Positions 1-7,283 of a stretch of DNA of 26,474 nt are shown here, piece by piece (the first letter of the stretch is position 1; each line of letters begins with the position of its first letter). Source of the DNA: CAYLWN01 sp964387625 (GTDB lineage: Bacteria > Patescibacteriota > Microgenomatia > UBA10105); the NCBI GenBank assembly GCA_964387625.1, contig CAYLWN010000013.1:1-26474 (forward strand), written 5' to 3'. A program made the position numbers and the translations under genes. The notes under the pieces were generated by a model. It was not told the origin of the DNA and ran no database searches. It saw only the letters and a program-made list of their open reading frames with translations.

Positions 1-1
1 T

Positions 2-1018
2 CAAACTGCTGATTATGTTTCATGGGTTAATAGGCCTACTGGAAACTACACTCTAAACGTTAATCCTCCAGCTACTTATACAAATGGCATGTCGTGTTGG
101 AACAGATCTGACGGAGCAAGTGGTAATGGTAATACAGCTTCACTTATAAATGGAACCACTCTGACATGGAATGTGGGTTTAATTTTGGCTCGTCCGTGGT
201 ATAAAGCTGTAGGTGGCAATATCCATGCCAATGGAACTGCCCCCAGCGGAAATATTCAAGATTATGTACCAGCCTCTTATTATCTAATCAATCCGATTAC
301 CGGTTATCCCAGAGCAGGAATTGCCAGTTACAGAAATAATACGATATTTGATACATCTAACGATCCTCCCATAGATCCCGTAACCGGATTTTTGACACAA
401 GACGCACAACACACACAACCTGTAACAAATTATTACAATTACTACTTTGGAAAATTTGAGAATAAAACAAACTTGGCCTCATTGGCAGGTAAACCTGCAT
501 ATGGTTTAATATATCCGGCAGTTAAGTTATATATAAAAACAGGTATGGGTACACATGATGTTTCTGGAGATTGGAGTAGCGCTCTTAATCGTATAGGTGC
601 TGCTGAAAAATATGTGATATTTGTTCCAGGTGATTTAACTATCAGTACAAATATTACAGTTGCCCAAGGCGGATTTTTGGCTTTTATTGTAAGCGGAAAT
701 ATATATGTTGCTGATTCTGTGGGTAAACTATCCGGAACATATATAGCTTCGGTAAGCGATCCTATCGGTGAGCCTGATATCACCGGTGTATTTATTACTG
801 ATTTAGATTTTTATTCAACACAAACTGGATCATCAGATAGACAATTGGTTGCAGCTGGTACTTATGTAGCTAATAATTTTTCATTGACTAGAAGTTTGAC
901 TGGTTCGTCCAATAGTACAAATCCTGCGGAAATGTTCGTTTACCGGGCGGATTTATGGAGATATGCTCCACTGGAAATGCTGGAACGGGATATTTTCTGG
1001 CAGGAGGTAGCACCGTAA
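2..1018 (+). CDS. Surface/pilus-associated hypothetical protein, 5' partial
   Basis: The frame is open from base 2, so the true start lies outside the window; the first internal ATG is at 89. The visible 338 residues are rich in Asn, Thr, Ser, Tyr and Gly, with alternating beta-strand-like segments (for example FVPGDLTISTNITVAQGG) and no membrane helix, as expected of an extracellular beta-rich domain. The C-terminus carries SDRQLVAAGTYVANNF and ends ERDIFWQEVAP. I do not recognise a named family. It lies 66 bp before a PilX-like minor pilin and upstream of pilMNO, so a role as an exported pilus-tip or pilus-associated protein is plausible inference. AT-rich word repeats occupy the gap to the next gene. 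Confidence 0.7.
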   Translation, partial: QTADYVSWVNRPTGNYTLNVNPPATYTNGMSCWNRSDGASGNGNTASLINGTTLTWNVGLILARPWYKAVGGNIHANGTAPSGNIQDYVPASYYLINPITGYPRAGIASYRNNTIFDTSNDPPIDPVTGFLTQDAQHTQPVTNYYNYYFGKFENKTNLASLAGKPAYGLIYPAVKLYIKTGMGTHDVSGDWSSALNRIGAAEKYVIFVPGDLTISTNITVAQGGFLAFIVSGNIYVADSVGKLSGTYIASVSDPIGEPDITGVFITDLDFYSTQTGSSDRQLVAAGTYVANNFSLTRSLTGSSNSTNPAEMFVYRADLWRYAPLEMLERDIFWQEVAP

Positions 1019-1084
1019 CACAAATTAAAAATCATATATCAAATAGCAAAAATACATATTAAAAATAAAAAATATTTATTTAAA

Positions 1085-1948
1085 ATGTTTATGAAACAAA
1101 AAAATATTAATCGATCGGAAAAAGGGCAGACGTTGGTTATTATGCTGCTGATTATGGTGGTGGGATTAACTGTTGGATTATATTTGATGGGTAGAACAAC
1201 TACTGATATTTCTCTAACTACTAAAGTCACTGATTCATCCAGGGCTTTTAACGCAGCTGAAGCAGGTATTGAAGAAGCGATAAAAAATCCAAACGCTAGT
1301 CCTGGAACACTAACTACAGGAACATATACTCCTCAAGTTGCAAATTTAGGAGGATCAACAGGTATTTACCCGTTAAAAAAACAACCGGCAACAAAGATGG
1401 GCGAAGCATTTACAGTTTGGTTAGTTGGACATGATGCAGCTGGTAATTTAGATGGGAGTATCCATTTTGACGGCAATAATATTGATGTCTGTTTTGATGG
1501 TGTATCGCCAAATATTCCAAACATAGCTATCACATTATACTATAGAATAGGTAGCGCTCCCGGTCCATATAGTTATCGAAGTTCTTACGCGTTTTTTATT
1601 TCTTCAAGCGCTGTTGTTGGTGGTCCATGTTCTGGTTATGAACGTAGTATAAATGTGAATCTGAATCGTAATAATAGTAATAGTTTTGGAAATTTAGGAT
1701 ATCCTCCCCCTCCCCCCAATTTTACTAATCCGTTATATCTGGCTTTAAGAATACGGCCAATTAAATATGATACTGCCATAGCCGTCAATGGCGGAAATAC
1801 AGAGCCATTACCTAAACAGGGAACAGATATCAATTCAACCGGCCAATCAGGAGAAACAACCAGAAAAATCAATGTGAAAAATCCCTATCTGGTTCCCCCG
1901 GCATTTATGGATTATGTGATCTACTCAAACAGCAATATAGTGAAGTAA
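1085..1948 (+). CDS. PilX-like minor pilin / type IV pilus assembly protein
   Basis: A short basic N-terminus (KQKNINRSEKG) is followed by QTLVIMLLIMVVGL and VGLYLMG, a hydrophobic helix of about 20 residues. Next come RTTTDISLTTKV and SRAFNAAEAGIEEA, which match the PilX N-terminal pattern in which a membrane helix leads into an AFxAAEAGIE segment. The remaining 220 residues or so are a Gly/Asn/Pro-rich extracytoplasmic domain without clear motifs. In PilX-type proteins the N-terminal helix inserts in the membrane and packs into the pilus. The ATG at 1085 was chosen; a second ATG at 1091 (MKQ) is possible and no Shine-Dalgarno site separates them. It precedes pilMNO, interrupted only by a GIY-YIG unit. 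The family call is good; the exact minor pilin type is uncertain. Confidence 0.75.
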   Translation: MFMKQKNINRSEKGQTLVIMLLIMVVGLTVGLYLMGRTTTDISLTTKVTDSSRAFNAAEAGIEEAIKNPNASPGTLTTGTYTPQVANLGGSTGIYPLKKQPATKMGEAFTVWLVGHDAAGNLDGSIHFDGNNIDVCFDGVSPNIPNIAITLYYRIGSAPGPYSYRSSYAFFISSSAVVGGPCSGYERSINVNLNRNNSNSFGNLGYPPPPPNFTNPLYLALRIRPIKYDTAIAVNGGNTEPLPKQGTDINSTGQSGETTRKINVKNPYLVPPAFMDYVIYSNSNIVK

Positions 1949-2106
1949 TATATTAAATATCATATAGCAAATAGCAAATACACATATTAAATATAAAATA
2001 GAAAATCAAAAATCATAAAGCAAAAATTAAATACACATATCATATATAAAACATCTAAGTCATATATCATAAATCAAATATCAATTACACATATTAAAAA
2101 TCAAAA
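1949..2106 (+). repeat. AT-rich intergenic word repeat
   Basis: This 158-nt spacer is made of degenerate copies of words such as CATATAGCAAATA, ACACATATTAAA and AAATCAAAAATC. The same words occur in the gap before the PilX-like gene (about 1030-1080). No coding sequence is supported. The region from 1949 to 2260 as a whole holds this repeat plus one hairpin pair. Confidence 0.6.
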
Positions 2107-2154
2107 ATGATAATTGATAAAGAGAAGTATAAAAAGGAATTTAAGAGAAGATTA

Positions 2155-2172
2155 GCCTTCGACTTCGCTCGG
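2155..2172 (+). repeat. Family A repeat, short form
   Basis: GCCTTCGACTTCGCTCGG is the minimal family A unit, with no internal stem, and lies in reverse orientation to the hairpin at 2214-2253. The two form an inverted pair about 40 bp apart. Confidence 0.6.
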
Positions 2173-2213
2173 ACAATAATTATTTTCCTCAAAAAAAGTA
2201 TTAATTATTTATT

Positions 2214-2253
2214 CCCTGAGCGATCCCGACGTCACGTCGGGAGAGTCGAAGGG
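2214..2253 (+). repeat. Family A palindromic hairpin
   Basis: CCCTGAGCGA leads into an inner perfect palindrome (TCCCGACGTCACGTCGGGA) and then GAGTCGAAGGG. The gene-proximal end is 7 bp before the GIY-YIG start codon. Confidence 0.75.
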
Positions 2254-2260
2254 TTAACCA

Positions 2261-2530
2261 ATGAAAAATTGGAAATGGTTCGTGTATATCATTGAATGTT
2301 TAGATAATAGCTATTATGTAGGAATGACTTGGAAACCGGAATTAAGATACGATCAACATTTATCAGGATTAGGAGGTAATTATACTAAGAAACATGGGGT
2401 TAAAAAATTAATTTATATTGAAGAATACAATAATCTTGAAGAAGCAAGACTTAGAGAAAAACAATTAAAAGGTTGGACAAGATTAAAAAAAGAAAAACTT
2501 ATTAAAGGTGAATGGAATAAAATATATTAA
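2261..2530 (+). CDS. Stand-alone GIY-YIG nuclease (UPF0213/YhbQ-like)
   Basis: This 89-residue protein carries the GIY-YIG core: FVYIIECLDNSYYVG near residues 6-20 supplies the first motif, followed by TWKPELRYDQH with the conserved Arg and His, then KKHGVKKLIYIEEY and EARLREKQLKGW with the conserved Glu. Family members are small single-domain proteins, often annotated as predicted endonucleases related to UvrC and homing nucleases. Length is normal for the stand-alone group. The ATG at 2261 is set by the NWKWFVYIIE start typical of the family. Inverted family A hairpins flank the gene within 7 bp on each side, and a broken paralogue is present at 9944-10249. A role in moving or pruning the hairpins is a hypothesis; cellular function is unknown. 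Confidence 0.85.
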   Translation: MKNWKWFVYIIECLDNSYYVGMTWKPELRYDQHLSGLGGNYTKKHGVKKLIYIEEYNNLEEARLREKQLKGWTRLKKEKLIKGEWNKIY

Positions 2531-2537
2531 GATAAGC

Positions 2538-2574
2538 CTTCGACTTCGCCAAGTCAGACTTGGCTTCGCTCAGG
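2538..2574 (+). repeat. Family A palindromic hairpin
   Basis: CCTTCGACTTCG is followed by an inner stem (CCAAGTCAGACTTGG) and then CTTCGCTCAGG. It is inverted relative to 2214-2253. The same sequence recurs at 18820-18857 and, with altered ends, within 11840-11930. Confidence 0.75.
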
Positions 2575-2642
2575 CAATAATATGCTAAATAGTAAAAATC
2601 AGGGTGTAAAATAAACAATGCTCAGGCAATAATTATTTTATT

Positions 2643-2681
2643 CCCTGAGCGAGACCGAATACAGTCGGGCGAGTCGAAGGG
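2643..2681 (+). repeat. Family A palindromic hairpin
   Basis: CCCTGAGCGAGACCGA is followed by a short loop and CGGGCGAGTCGAAGGG. The flanking CAATAATTATTTTATTC links it to the same family. It forms an inverted pair with 2538-2574, and between them lies a fragment (GCTCAGGCAATAATTATTT, about 2620-2638). It is 50 bp upstream of pilM. Confidence 0.7.
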
Positions 2682-2695
2682 TTATTATTTGTATA

Positions 2696-2724
2696 TTTAC
2701 ATTTTGATCTATTATATTTAATAT
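2696..2724 (+). promoter_or_regulatory. Candidate leaderless promoter of pilM
   Basis: TTTACA (2696-2701), a 17-nt spacer, then TAATAT (2719-2724) resemble -35 and -10 boxes. Only 6 nt separate the -10 box from the pilM ATG, so transcription would start at or next to the start codon. No Shine-Dalgarno site is present. Confidence 0.45.
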
Positions 2725-2730
2725 AGATAT

Positions 2731-3771
2731 ATGGCGACTACTGTCCTAGGCCTTGATATTGGAACTAAATTTATCAAGTATGTAGAACTTGATCAAATGG
2801 GTAAAGGAAGATACCAATTATTAAGTTATGGTATGGCTCCGGCACCTGTTAAAGGCATTAATTCGGAAGTGTCAATTGATCAGGAGTCTTTGGCGGTTAC
2901 CATCAAAAAATTGCTTGCGGAGGGTCATGTACGCACTCACAAGGTTAATTTAGCATTGCCTGAGGCAAATGTATTCACCCGCATAATTCAAGTTCCTCCC
3001 CTATCAGAACGGGAATTGGCAAGCGCTATCAAATGGGAAGCAGAACAATATATTCCTTTGCCATTATCCGAAGTGCAAATGGATTTTTCGATTGTTGGTG
3101 AATCACGGGATGCGCAAAGTAACAAAAAATTTGATGTGTTATTAGTAGCTGCTCCTACAAATATGATTGCCCGGTATTCAAAAATTATGCAAATGTGTGA
3201 TTTGGAAACCATGTCAATAGAAACTGAAATTATCGCAGCGTCCCGAGCACTACTGCCTCCTGTGATGGATAAACCAATTACTGTAATGGTCGTAAATATT
3301 GGCGCTCAAACCACTGACTTTTCAATTATAAAAAGCGGTGTGATTTCATTTACCAGAACTTTACCCACCGGAGGAATGAGTTTTACCAAAGTATTAGCTC
3401 AGGATTTAGCTCTGCCTCCAAATCAGGCTGAAGAATACAAAAAAACTTATGGCTTAAAAGAAGATCAATTGGAAGGAAAAGTAGCCAGGTCTTTAAAACC
3501 GGTTTTTCAAGTGATTTTAGAAGAAATCAAACGGTCAATAGTGTTTTTCCAAAATAAATTTCCGGAAGAAATTGTCTCAACAATTATTTTATCCGGAGGA
3601 TCTGCCAAAATGCCGGGAATAGTTGAATCAATAGTCAAAGAAATTGGTCTGGAAACTCAAGTAGGTAATCCATGGTTAAGAATTGAAAGAAATTCCCAAA
3701 ATTTTTTAAGAATTGACGAAGAAGGACCAATGTTTGTTGTTGCAGTTGGACTTGCAATGAGAGAAACATGA
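2731..3771 (+). CDS. pilM: Type IV pilus assembly ATPase-like protein PilM
   Basis: PilM is an actin/FtsA-fold cytoplasmic protein that binds the N-terminus of PilN and links the inner-membrane pilus complex to the cytoplasm. The 346 residues match the usual length of about 350. Visible motifs are LGLDIGTKFIKYVEL (phosphate-1 loop, near residue 6), VVNIGAQTTDFSII (phosphate-2, near 190) and ILSGGSAKMPGI (adenosine motif, near 290). VQMDFSIVGE and KWEAEQYIPLPL are typical PilM segments. The gene is followed by pilN after 7 bp and then pilO, the conserved pilMNO order, and probably heads the transcript from the promoter at 2696-2724. Confidence 0.93.
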   Translation: MATTVLGLDIGTKFIKYVELDQMGKGRYQLLSYGMAPAPVKGINSEVSIDQESLAVTIKKLLAEGHVRTHKVNLALPEANVFTRIIQVPPLSERELASAIKWEAEQYIPLPLSEVQMDFSIVGESRDAQSNKKFDVLLVAAPTNMIARYSKIMQMCDLETMSIETEIIAASRALLPPVMDKPITVMVVNIGAQTTDFSIIKSGVISFTRTLPTGGMSFTKVLAQDLALPPNQAEEYKKTYGLKEDQLEGKVARSLKPVFQVILEEIKRSIVFFQNKFPEEIVSTIILSGGSAKMPGIVESIVKEIGLETQVGNPWLRIERNSQNFLRIDEEGPMFVVAVGLAMRET

Positions 3772-3778
3772 AATTCAT

Positions 3779-4333
3779 ATGGCATCTAAGGAAATTAATC
3801 TATTACAAGCCAAACAGGAAATATCATCGGAAAGCAATCGGTGGAAAAATTTATTGCTCAAAGTAGTTACTCCTTTTTTATTTTTATTCATTGCAATGGC
3901 AGTTTTGATAATCGGTGTAAATATTTATCTTGATCAACAATTAAACTCCGTCAAAACTCAGGTTGATTCAGAATTGGTGCTTATCAAATCAATGGAAAAA
4001 AATGAAGGTATATATATGCTTCTCAAGCAAAAAGCTACGGCAATTTCCACAATTATGCAAAACCGTTATGCATATGATTCTGTTTATAATTTTGTTGAGA
4101 ATTTAAATCAAAAAGGCGGTAAAGTTTTATCTTTATCAATTTCTGAAGCTGGCAATGTAAGTTTAAGTGTGGAAATCCCCGACACGCAAACCCTGGACGA
4201 TTTCCTTAAAGCAATTATTGCCGACGCAGAAAAAAGATTTAACAAAGTGCAATTAAACGGAATTACTTATAAACCAGGTACTAATTATATGATTTCATTT
4301 ACTATAAATGCTAAAAATATAAAGACGAATTAA
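3779..4333 (+). CDS. pilN: Type IV pilus inner-membrane protein PilN
   Basis: The first residues, ASKEINLLQAKQ, are the short cytoplasmic segment (the INLL motif) that in PilN proteins docks into PilM. One membrane helix follows (VVTPFLFLFIAMAVLIIGVN, about residues 29-48), then a coiled-coil stretch and a periplasmic-type alpha/beta domain. The total of 184 residues is normal for the family. It starts 7 bp after pilM, which argues for co-transcription. A pair of family B hairpins separates it from pilO. It would form a heterodimer with PilO. Confidence 0.88.
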   Translation: MASKEINLLQAKQEISSESNRWKNLLLKVVTPFLFLFIAMAVLIIGVNIYLDQQLNSVKTQVDSELVLIKSMEKNEGIYMLLKQKATAISTIMQNRYAYDSVYNFVENLNQKGGKVLSLSISEAGNVSLSVEIPDTQTLDDFLKAIIADAEKRFNKVQLNGITYKPGTNYMISFTINAKNIKTN

Positions 4334-4365
4334 TTCATGGTTAATGTTTAGAATTTAAGATATTT

Positions 4366-4447
4366 TATTCTTCGATCCCGACGATATGTCGGGGGAGAAG
4401 TTTTCTAAGTTAAGTTCTCTTCCGATTTCATCGGAATCGAACAATAA
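4366..4447 (+). repeat. Inverted pair of family B hairpins
   Basis: The first unit is TTCTTCGA, stem TCCCGACGATATGTCGGGG, GAGAAGTT. The second, inverted, is AAGTTCTC, stem TTCCGATTTCATCGGAA, TCGAACAATAA. Outer ends and inner ends are complementary between units while the stem cores differ. The pair sits between pilN and pilO, inside what should be one operon, so it is not simply a terminator. Confidence 0.75.
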
Positions 4448-4480
4448 AGTTATTATCGGAATAATAAACAATTTCGATTT

Positions 4481-5209
4481 ATGAAAAACAAACTGACTCA
4501 TTATTTATATATCTTCACACCAATAGTGATAATTTCAGTTATAGTTTTTGTATCAATCAAATTTTTACTTCCCATGATTGCCGGAATTGGTGATAAGCGT
4601 ACGGAACTGGCTGCTGCTAAAGAAAAATTAGTTAGAATGCAGACTAAACGGACAACTCTCGAAACTGTTTCCAGTGTTTATGCTCAATTTCTTAAGGATG
4701 CTCAACTTGCATTACCAAGTGAAAAAAACCCGGAAACTATTTTGACAGCAATTGAAAATATTTCAATCCAAACTCAATTTGCAATAGACAATATAGGATT
4801 AAATCCGGGTGCGATATCTACGGATTCTGCTAAAGCAGCTGGTAATCAATCTGCAGATATAAAACGCGGAGCTGAATTTTTATCTATGAACATCAAAGCC
4901 CAAGGTGCAACTGCTCAATTGCCCAATTTTTTAAATTTCTTACAACAATCCAGGCGGTTATTCGACATTTTAAATTTAAATTTATCTTTTGCTGATGAAA
5001 ATATTATAACTGTAGATGTATCATTGGTAGCTTATTATTTACCGGCAGTTACCCAAATCGGAGCGGTTGATGCGGATTTGCCTAAAATAACAGACAGAGA
5101 GCAAAAAATTCTGCAAACCTTGGCGCAAATGCCAGTGACTACTGAAGTTGCCATTTCTACAGTCAGCGGTCAAGTGCCGATTGGAAAAACCGATTTATTT
5201 TCCTGGTAA
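4481..5209 (+). CDS. pilO: Type IV pilus inner-membrane protein PilO
   Basis: After a short N-terminus (KNKLTHYL) there is one membrane helix (IFTPIVIISVIVFVSIKFLL, about residues 11-30), a coiled-coil-like region (ELAAAKEKLVRMQTKRTTLE) and an alpha/beta periplasmic-type domain ending in SLVAYYLP. This is the PilO plan; PilO pairs with PilN to form the inner-membrane alignment complex. The C-terminal 45 residues extend beyond the usual domain. It is the last gene of the plus-strand pilus cluster and converges on trmD with 46 bp between the stops. Confidence 0.83.
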   Translation: MKNKLTHYLYIFTPIVIISVIVFVSIKFLLPMIAGIGDKRTELAAAKEKLVRMQTKRTTLETVSSVYAQFLKDAQLALPSEKNPETILTAIENISIQTQFAIDNIGLNPGAISTDSAKAAGNQSADIKRGAEFLSMNIKAQGATAQLPNFLNFLQQSRRLFDILNLNLSFADENIITVDVSLVAYYLPAVTQIGAVDADLPKITDREQKILQTLAQMPVTTEVAISTVSGQVPIGKTDLFSW

Positions 5210-5255
5210 GGTTATTGCAATCGGCGATAAGAGATAAATTATAAGTAATAAGTAG

Positions 5256-5903
5256 TTATTTAATTGTTTTGGAGTTAAGTTTTTTCCAAGCTGCAATTTT
5301 TTTAGGATCTCCGGATAATAATACAATAGGCACAGACATTTTCTTATAAATTTCCGGCCTGGTAAATTGAGGTGCGGAAATTTCATTGTCAGTAAATGAT
5401 TCATCATCAGTTGCAATTGGTTTCAAAACCCCACCTATAAGTCTGGTAACAGAATCTGTTATAGCCATGGCCGGAATTTCTCCGCCGGTTAGCACATAGT
5501 TTCCAATTGATATAACATCGTCAACCAGATTTGTCACTCTGTGGTCTACTCCTTCGTAGTGTCCACACACAATAATCAAATGTTTTAATTGCGAGAAATC
5601 TCTAGCCATATCCTGATTATATGTTTTACCCCTAGCGTCTAGAAGAATAGATTTTGTTTTAATTTTAGGATGTTTAGCTTTTACAAATTCAAGCGCTCTG
5701 TCAATTACATCAACCTTCATAATCATTCCCACTCCTCCGCTATAAGGATGATCATCAACAGTTTTGTACTTGTCAATTGCAAAATCTCTGATATTTACAA
5801 TATTTAGATTAAGCAGTTTTTTTTCTTGGGCGTGTTTAATTATGGAGAAATCAAAGGTGCTAACAAACATTTCTGGAAAAAGAGTGAGAATGGAGATCAA
5901 CAT
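5256..5903 (-). CDS. trmD: tRNA (guanine37-N1)-methyltransferase TrmD
   Basis: TrmD methylates G37 of tRNAs that read CNN codons, using SAM, and prevents +1 frameshifting. The 215 residues include the SPOUT trefoil-knot segments CGHYEGVDHRV, SIGNYVLTGGE and PAMAITDSVTRLIGGVL, then ESFTDNEISAPQFTRPE, whose Asp corresponds to the catalytic base. In the knot, GDYVL is here GNYVL, a small departure from the usual motif. The protein is shorter than the common 230-250 residues at the C-terminus. It ends the rpsP-khpA-trmD series; rimM, usually just before trmD, and rplS, usually after it, are absent. Confidence 0.95.
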   Translation of the reverse strand: MLISILTLFPEMFVSTFDFSIIKHAQEKKLLNLNIVNIRDFAIDKYKTVDDHPYSGGVGMIMKVDVIDRALEFVKAKHPKIKTKSILLDARGKTYNQDMARDFSQLKHLIIVCGHYEGVDHRVTNLVDDVISIGNYVLTGGEIPAMAITDSVTRLIGGVLKPIATDDESFTDNEISAPQFTRPEIYKKMSVPIVLLSGDPKKIAAWKKLNSKTIK

Positions 5904-5985
5904 AGATTCTGGATTTTAGATTCTGGATTTTAGATTTTATTAATATTTTTATATTCAAGAATCAATAATCTAGAATCTAGAATCT
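5904..5985 (-). repeat. Intergenic word repeat, TAGATTCTGGATT type
   Basis: Tandem words (TAGATTCTGGATTT, twice) at one end and inverted copies (TCTAGAATCTAGAATCTGG) at the other form an imperfect inverted repeat filling the trmD-khpA gap. The same word reappears inside recG at 9009-9059. Confidence 0.65.
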
Positions 5986-5988
5986 GGG

Positions 5989-6222
5989 TTATTCAGCTAG
6001 TACCACGTCTACGTGTTTGTTTAGTTTTAGAGCTAAAATTTTGATTACATCTCTTAAGCTTCGAATGATTTTGCCGTCTTTACCAATAACTCTGCCCATA
6101 TCATCTTTGTTAACTTTAATAGTGAGGGTAACTAATCCATTTTCTGTTTCTGTTTCTTCAACAGTCAAATCTTTGGGATTTTTAACCAGAAAATTTAATA
6201 AGTAAATGCACAAATCTTTCAT
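5989..6222 (-). CDS. khpA: KH-domain RNA-binding protein KhpA
   Basis: This 77-residue protein is a single type II KH domain. The GxxG loop is GKDG, within MGRVIGKDGKIIRSLRDVI. KhpA proteins bind RNA, often with KhpB, and take part in ribosome maturation or RNA regulation. The start codon overlaps the rpsP stop by 4 bp (ATGA), showing translational coupling. The position between rpsP and trmD is conserved in many bacteria. Length and motif are normal. Confidence 0.92.
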   Translation of the reverse strand: MKDLCIYLLNFLVKNPKDLTVEETETENGLVTLTIKVNKDDMGRVIGKDGKIIRSLRDVIKILALKLNKHVDVVLAE

Positions 6223-6452
6223 TTATGATCCATCCATTTTTTAACACTGGGTGACATTTGAGCGCCCTGTGTGACCCAATAATGTATTCTATCGCGGTTT
6301 AGCTTAAATTGAGCAGGTTTGACAAGATTGTTGTAAAAACCCAATATTTCAATTACTGACCCATCTCTTTTCTTAGATTCATCAACAGCTACAACTCTGA
6401 ATGCGCGGGCATTTTTTTTACCTGTTTGTTGGAAACGGATTTTGACGCTCAT
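6219..6452 (-). CDS. rpsP: Ribosomal protein bS16
   Basis: Small-subunit protein S16, about 77 residues. It starts MSVKIRFQQTGKKNARAFRVV and contains DGSVIEILGFYN and DRIHYWVTQGAQMSPSVKKW, all characteristic. I placed the start at 6452 because the canonical S16 N-terminus begins there; an upstream in-frame ATG at 6473 would add seven residues that look like spacer repeat. It overlaps khpA by 4 bp. Confidence 0.95.
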   Translation of the reverse strand: MSVKIRFQQTGKKNARAFRVVAVDESKKRDGSVIEILGFYNNLVKPAQFKLNRDRIHYWVTQGAQMSPSVKKWMDHK

Positions 6453-6490
6453 GTTAAATAAATCAAAAATCAAAAATCAAAAGTCAAAAA
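6453..6490 (-). repeat. Intergenic word repeat, AATCAAA type
   Basis: Four to five tandem copies of AAATCAAAAA or close variants lie directly upstream of rpsP. Nothing else is evident in the 6453-6577 gap. Confidence 0.55.
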
Positions 6491-6577
6491 TAATTTATTA
6501 AAGATTTTTAGTGACTTTCAAATTTTCGATATTGTTATTGTATAAACTTATTACTTGATAACTTCCCAAGAATTTTA

Positions 6578-7273
6578 TCAGATCTGACCTAATTTCTCAA
6601 GTGTTCTATGGGCGGCGTCCTGTTCTGCTTCCTGCTTTGATTTACCTATTCCGGTTTCACCTAGGTTGTTGTCAATAATAACAGCTACCCAAAATTGTTT
6701 GGCATGATCAGGACCTTCTGTTTTGACAACTTTATAAGTAGGTGGAATCGATGATTTAGTTTGGACAATTTCCTGCAATTTGCTCTTATAGTCTGTATGT
6801 AGTTGGTCATGTAATATTTGAGGAATTCTGGGATAAAGAAACTTCTCCAAGAAATTCCTGACATTATCAATTCCCTGATCAATAAATAAAGCAGCTAAGA
6901 ATGCTTCAAATGTATCAGCCAGAAGAGAAATATTTTGTCTTCCTCCACCTTTTTCCTCACCTTTTGAAAGTAATAAATATTTCCCCAATTCCAACCTGCC
7001 GGCAATTTCTGCTAAAGTTTCAGTTTTTACAACAGTTGAGCGTAGGTTAGTTAATAAACCTTCAGGTTCCAAAGGATATTGACTAAACAAATATTGAGAA
7101 ATCAAAAAACTTAAGATAGCATCACCCAAAAATTCCAATCTTTCATTCGATTGTCTATTTTTATCTTTACTTGCTTCATTTAAATAAGACCGGTGAGTAA
7201 AAGCAGTTTCTAATAAGCTTTTATCGTTAAATTGGATATTTAATTTAGTTAATAATTGTGGTAAATCTGACAT
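6578..7273 (-). CDS. rnc: Ribonuclease III
   Basis: RNase III cleaves double-stranded RNA in rRNA processing and mRNA decay. The catalytic signature NERLEFLGDAILSF is at residues 43-56 with the metal-binding Glu and Asp, and the second acidic cluster is in LADTFEAFLAALFIDQG, about 115-131. A complete double-stranded-RNA-binding domain follows (DYKSKLQEIVQ to AAHRTLEKLGQI, about 160-231). The 231-residue length is typical. The start at 7273 lies 10 bp from the nusB stop, so the two are probably co-transcribed. Confidence 0.96.
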   Translation of the reverse strand: MSDLPQLLTKLNIQFNDKSLLETAFTHRSYLNEASKDKNRQSNERLEFLGDAILSFLISQYLFSQYPLEPEGLLTNLRSTVVKTETLAEIAGRLELGKYLLLSKGEEKGGGRQNISLLADTFEAFLAALFIDQGIDNVRNFLEKFLYPRIPQILHDQLHTDYKSKLQEIVQTKSSIPPTYKVVKTEGPDHAKQFWVAVIIDNNLGETGIGKSKQEAEQDAAHRTLEKLGQI

Positions 7274-7283
7274 ATTTTAATAA

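Larger units (their letters stand above)
2214..2574 (+). mobile_element. Candidate GIY-YIG mobile unit with inverted hairpin ends
   Basis: A complete GIY-YIG gene (2261-2530) starts 7 bp after one family A hairpin (2214-2253, running CCCTGAGCG to AGTCGAAGGG) and stops 7 bp before another in opposite orientation (2538-2574, running CCTTCGAC to GCTCAGG). The result is a roughly 360-bp unit with terminal inverted repeats inserted between the PilX-like gene and pilM. The arrangement is seen directly. That it moves, and that the nuclease acts on the hairpins, is inference. A decayed second example lies at 9947-10319. Confidence 0.5.

Noticed and set aside
1949..2106. CRISPR-like array in the repeated spacer
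   Set aside because: Words are short, degenerate and irregularly spaced, with no distinct spacers and no cas genes nearby.
2107..2295. 62-codon plus-strand frame before the GIY-YIG gene
   Set aside because: Much of it is translation of the family A repeats (FDFAR, FPERSRRHVGRVEG), and it overlaps the GIY-YIG start in another frame.
4366..4447. Hairpin pair as an intrinsic terminator between pilN and pilO
   Set aside because: No T-run follows either stem, the same structure occurs in divergent and convergent spacers, and pilMNO should be one operon.
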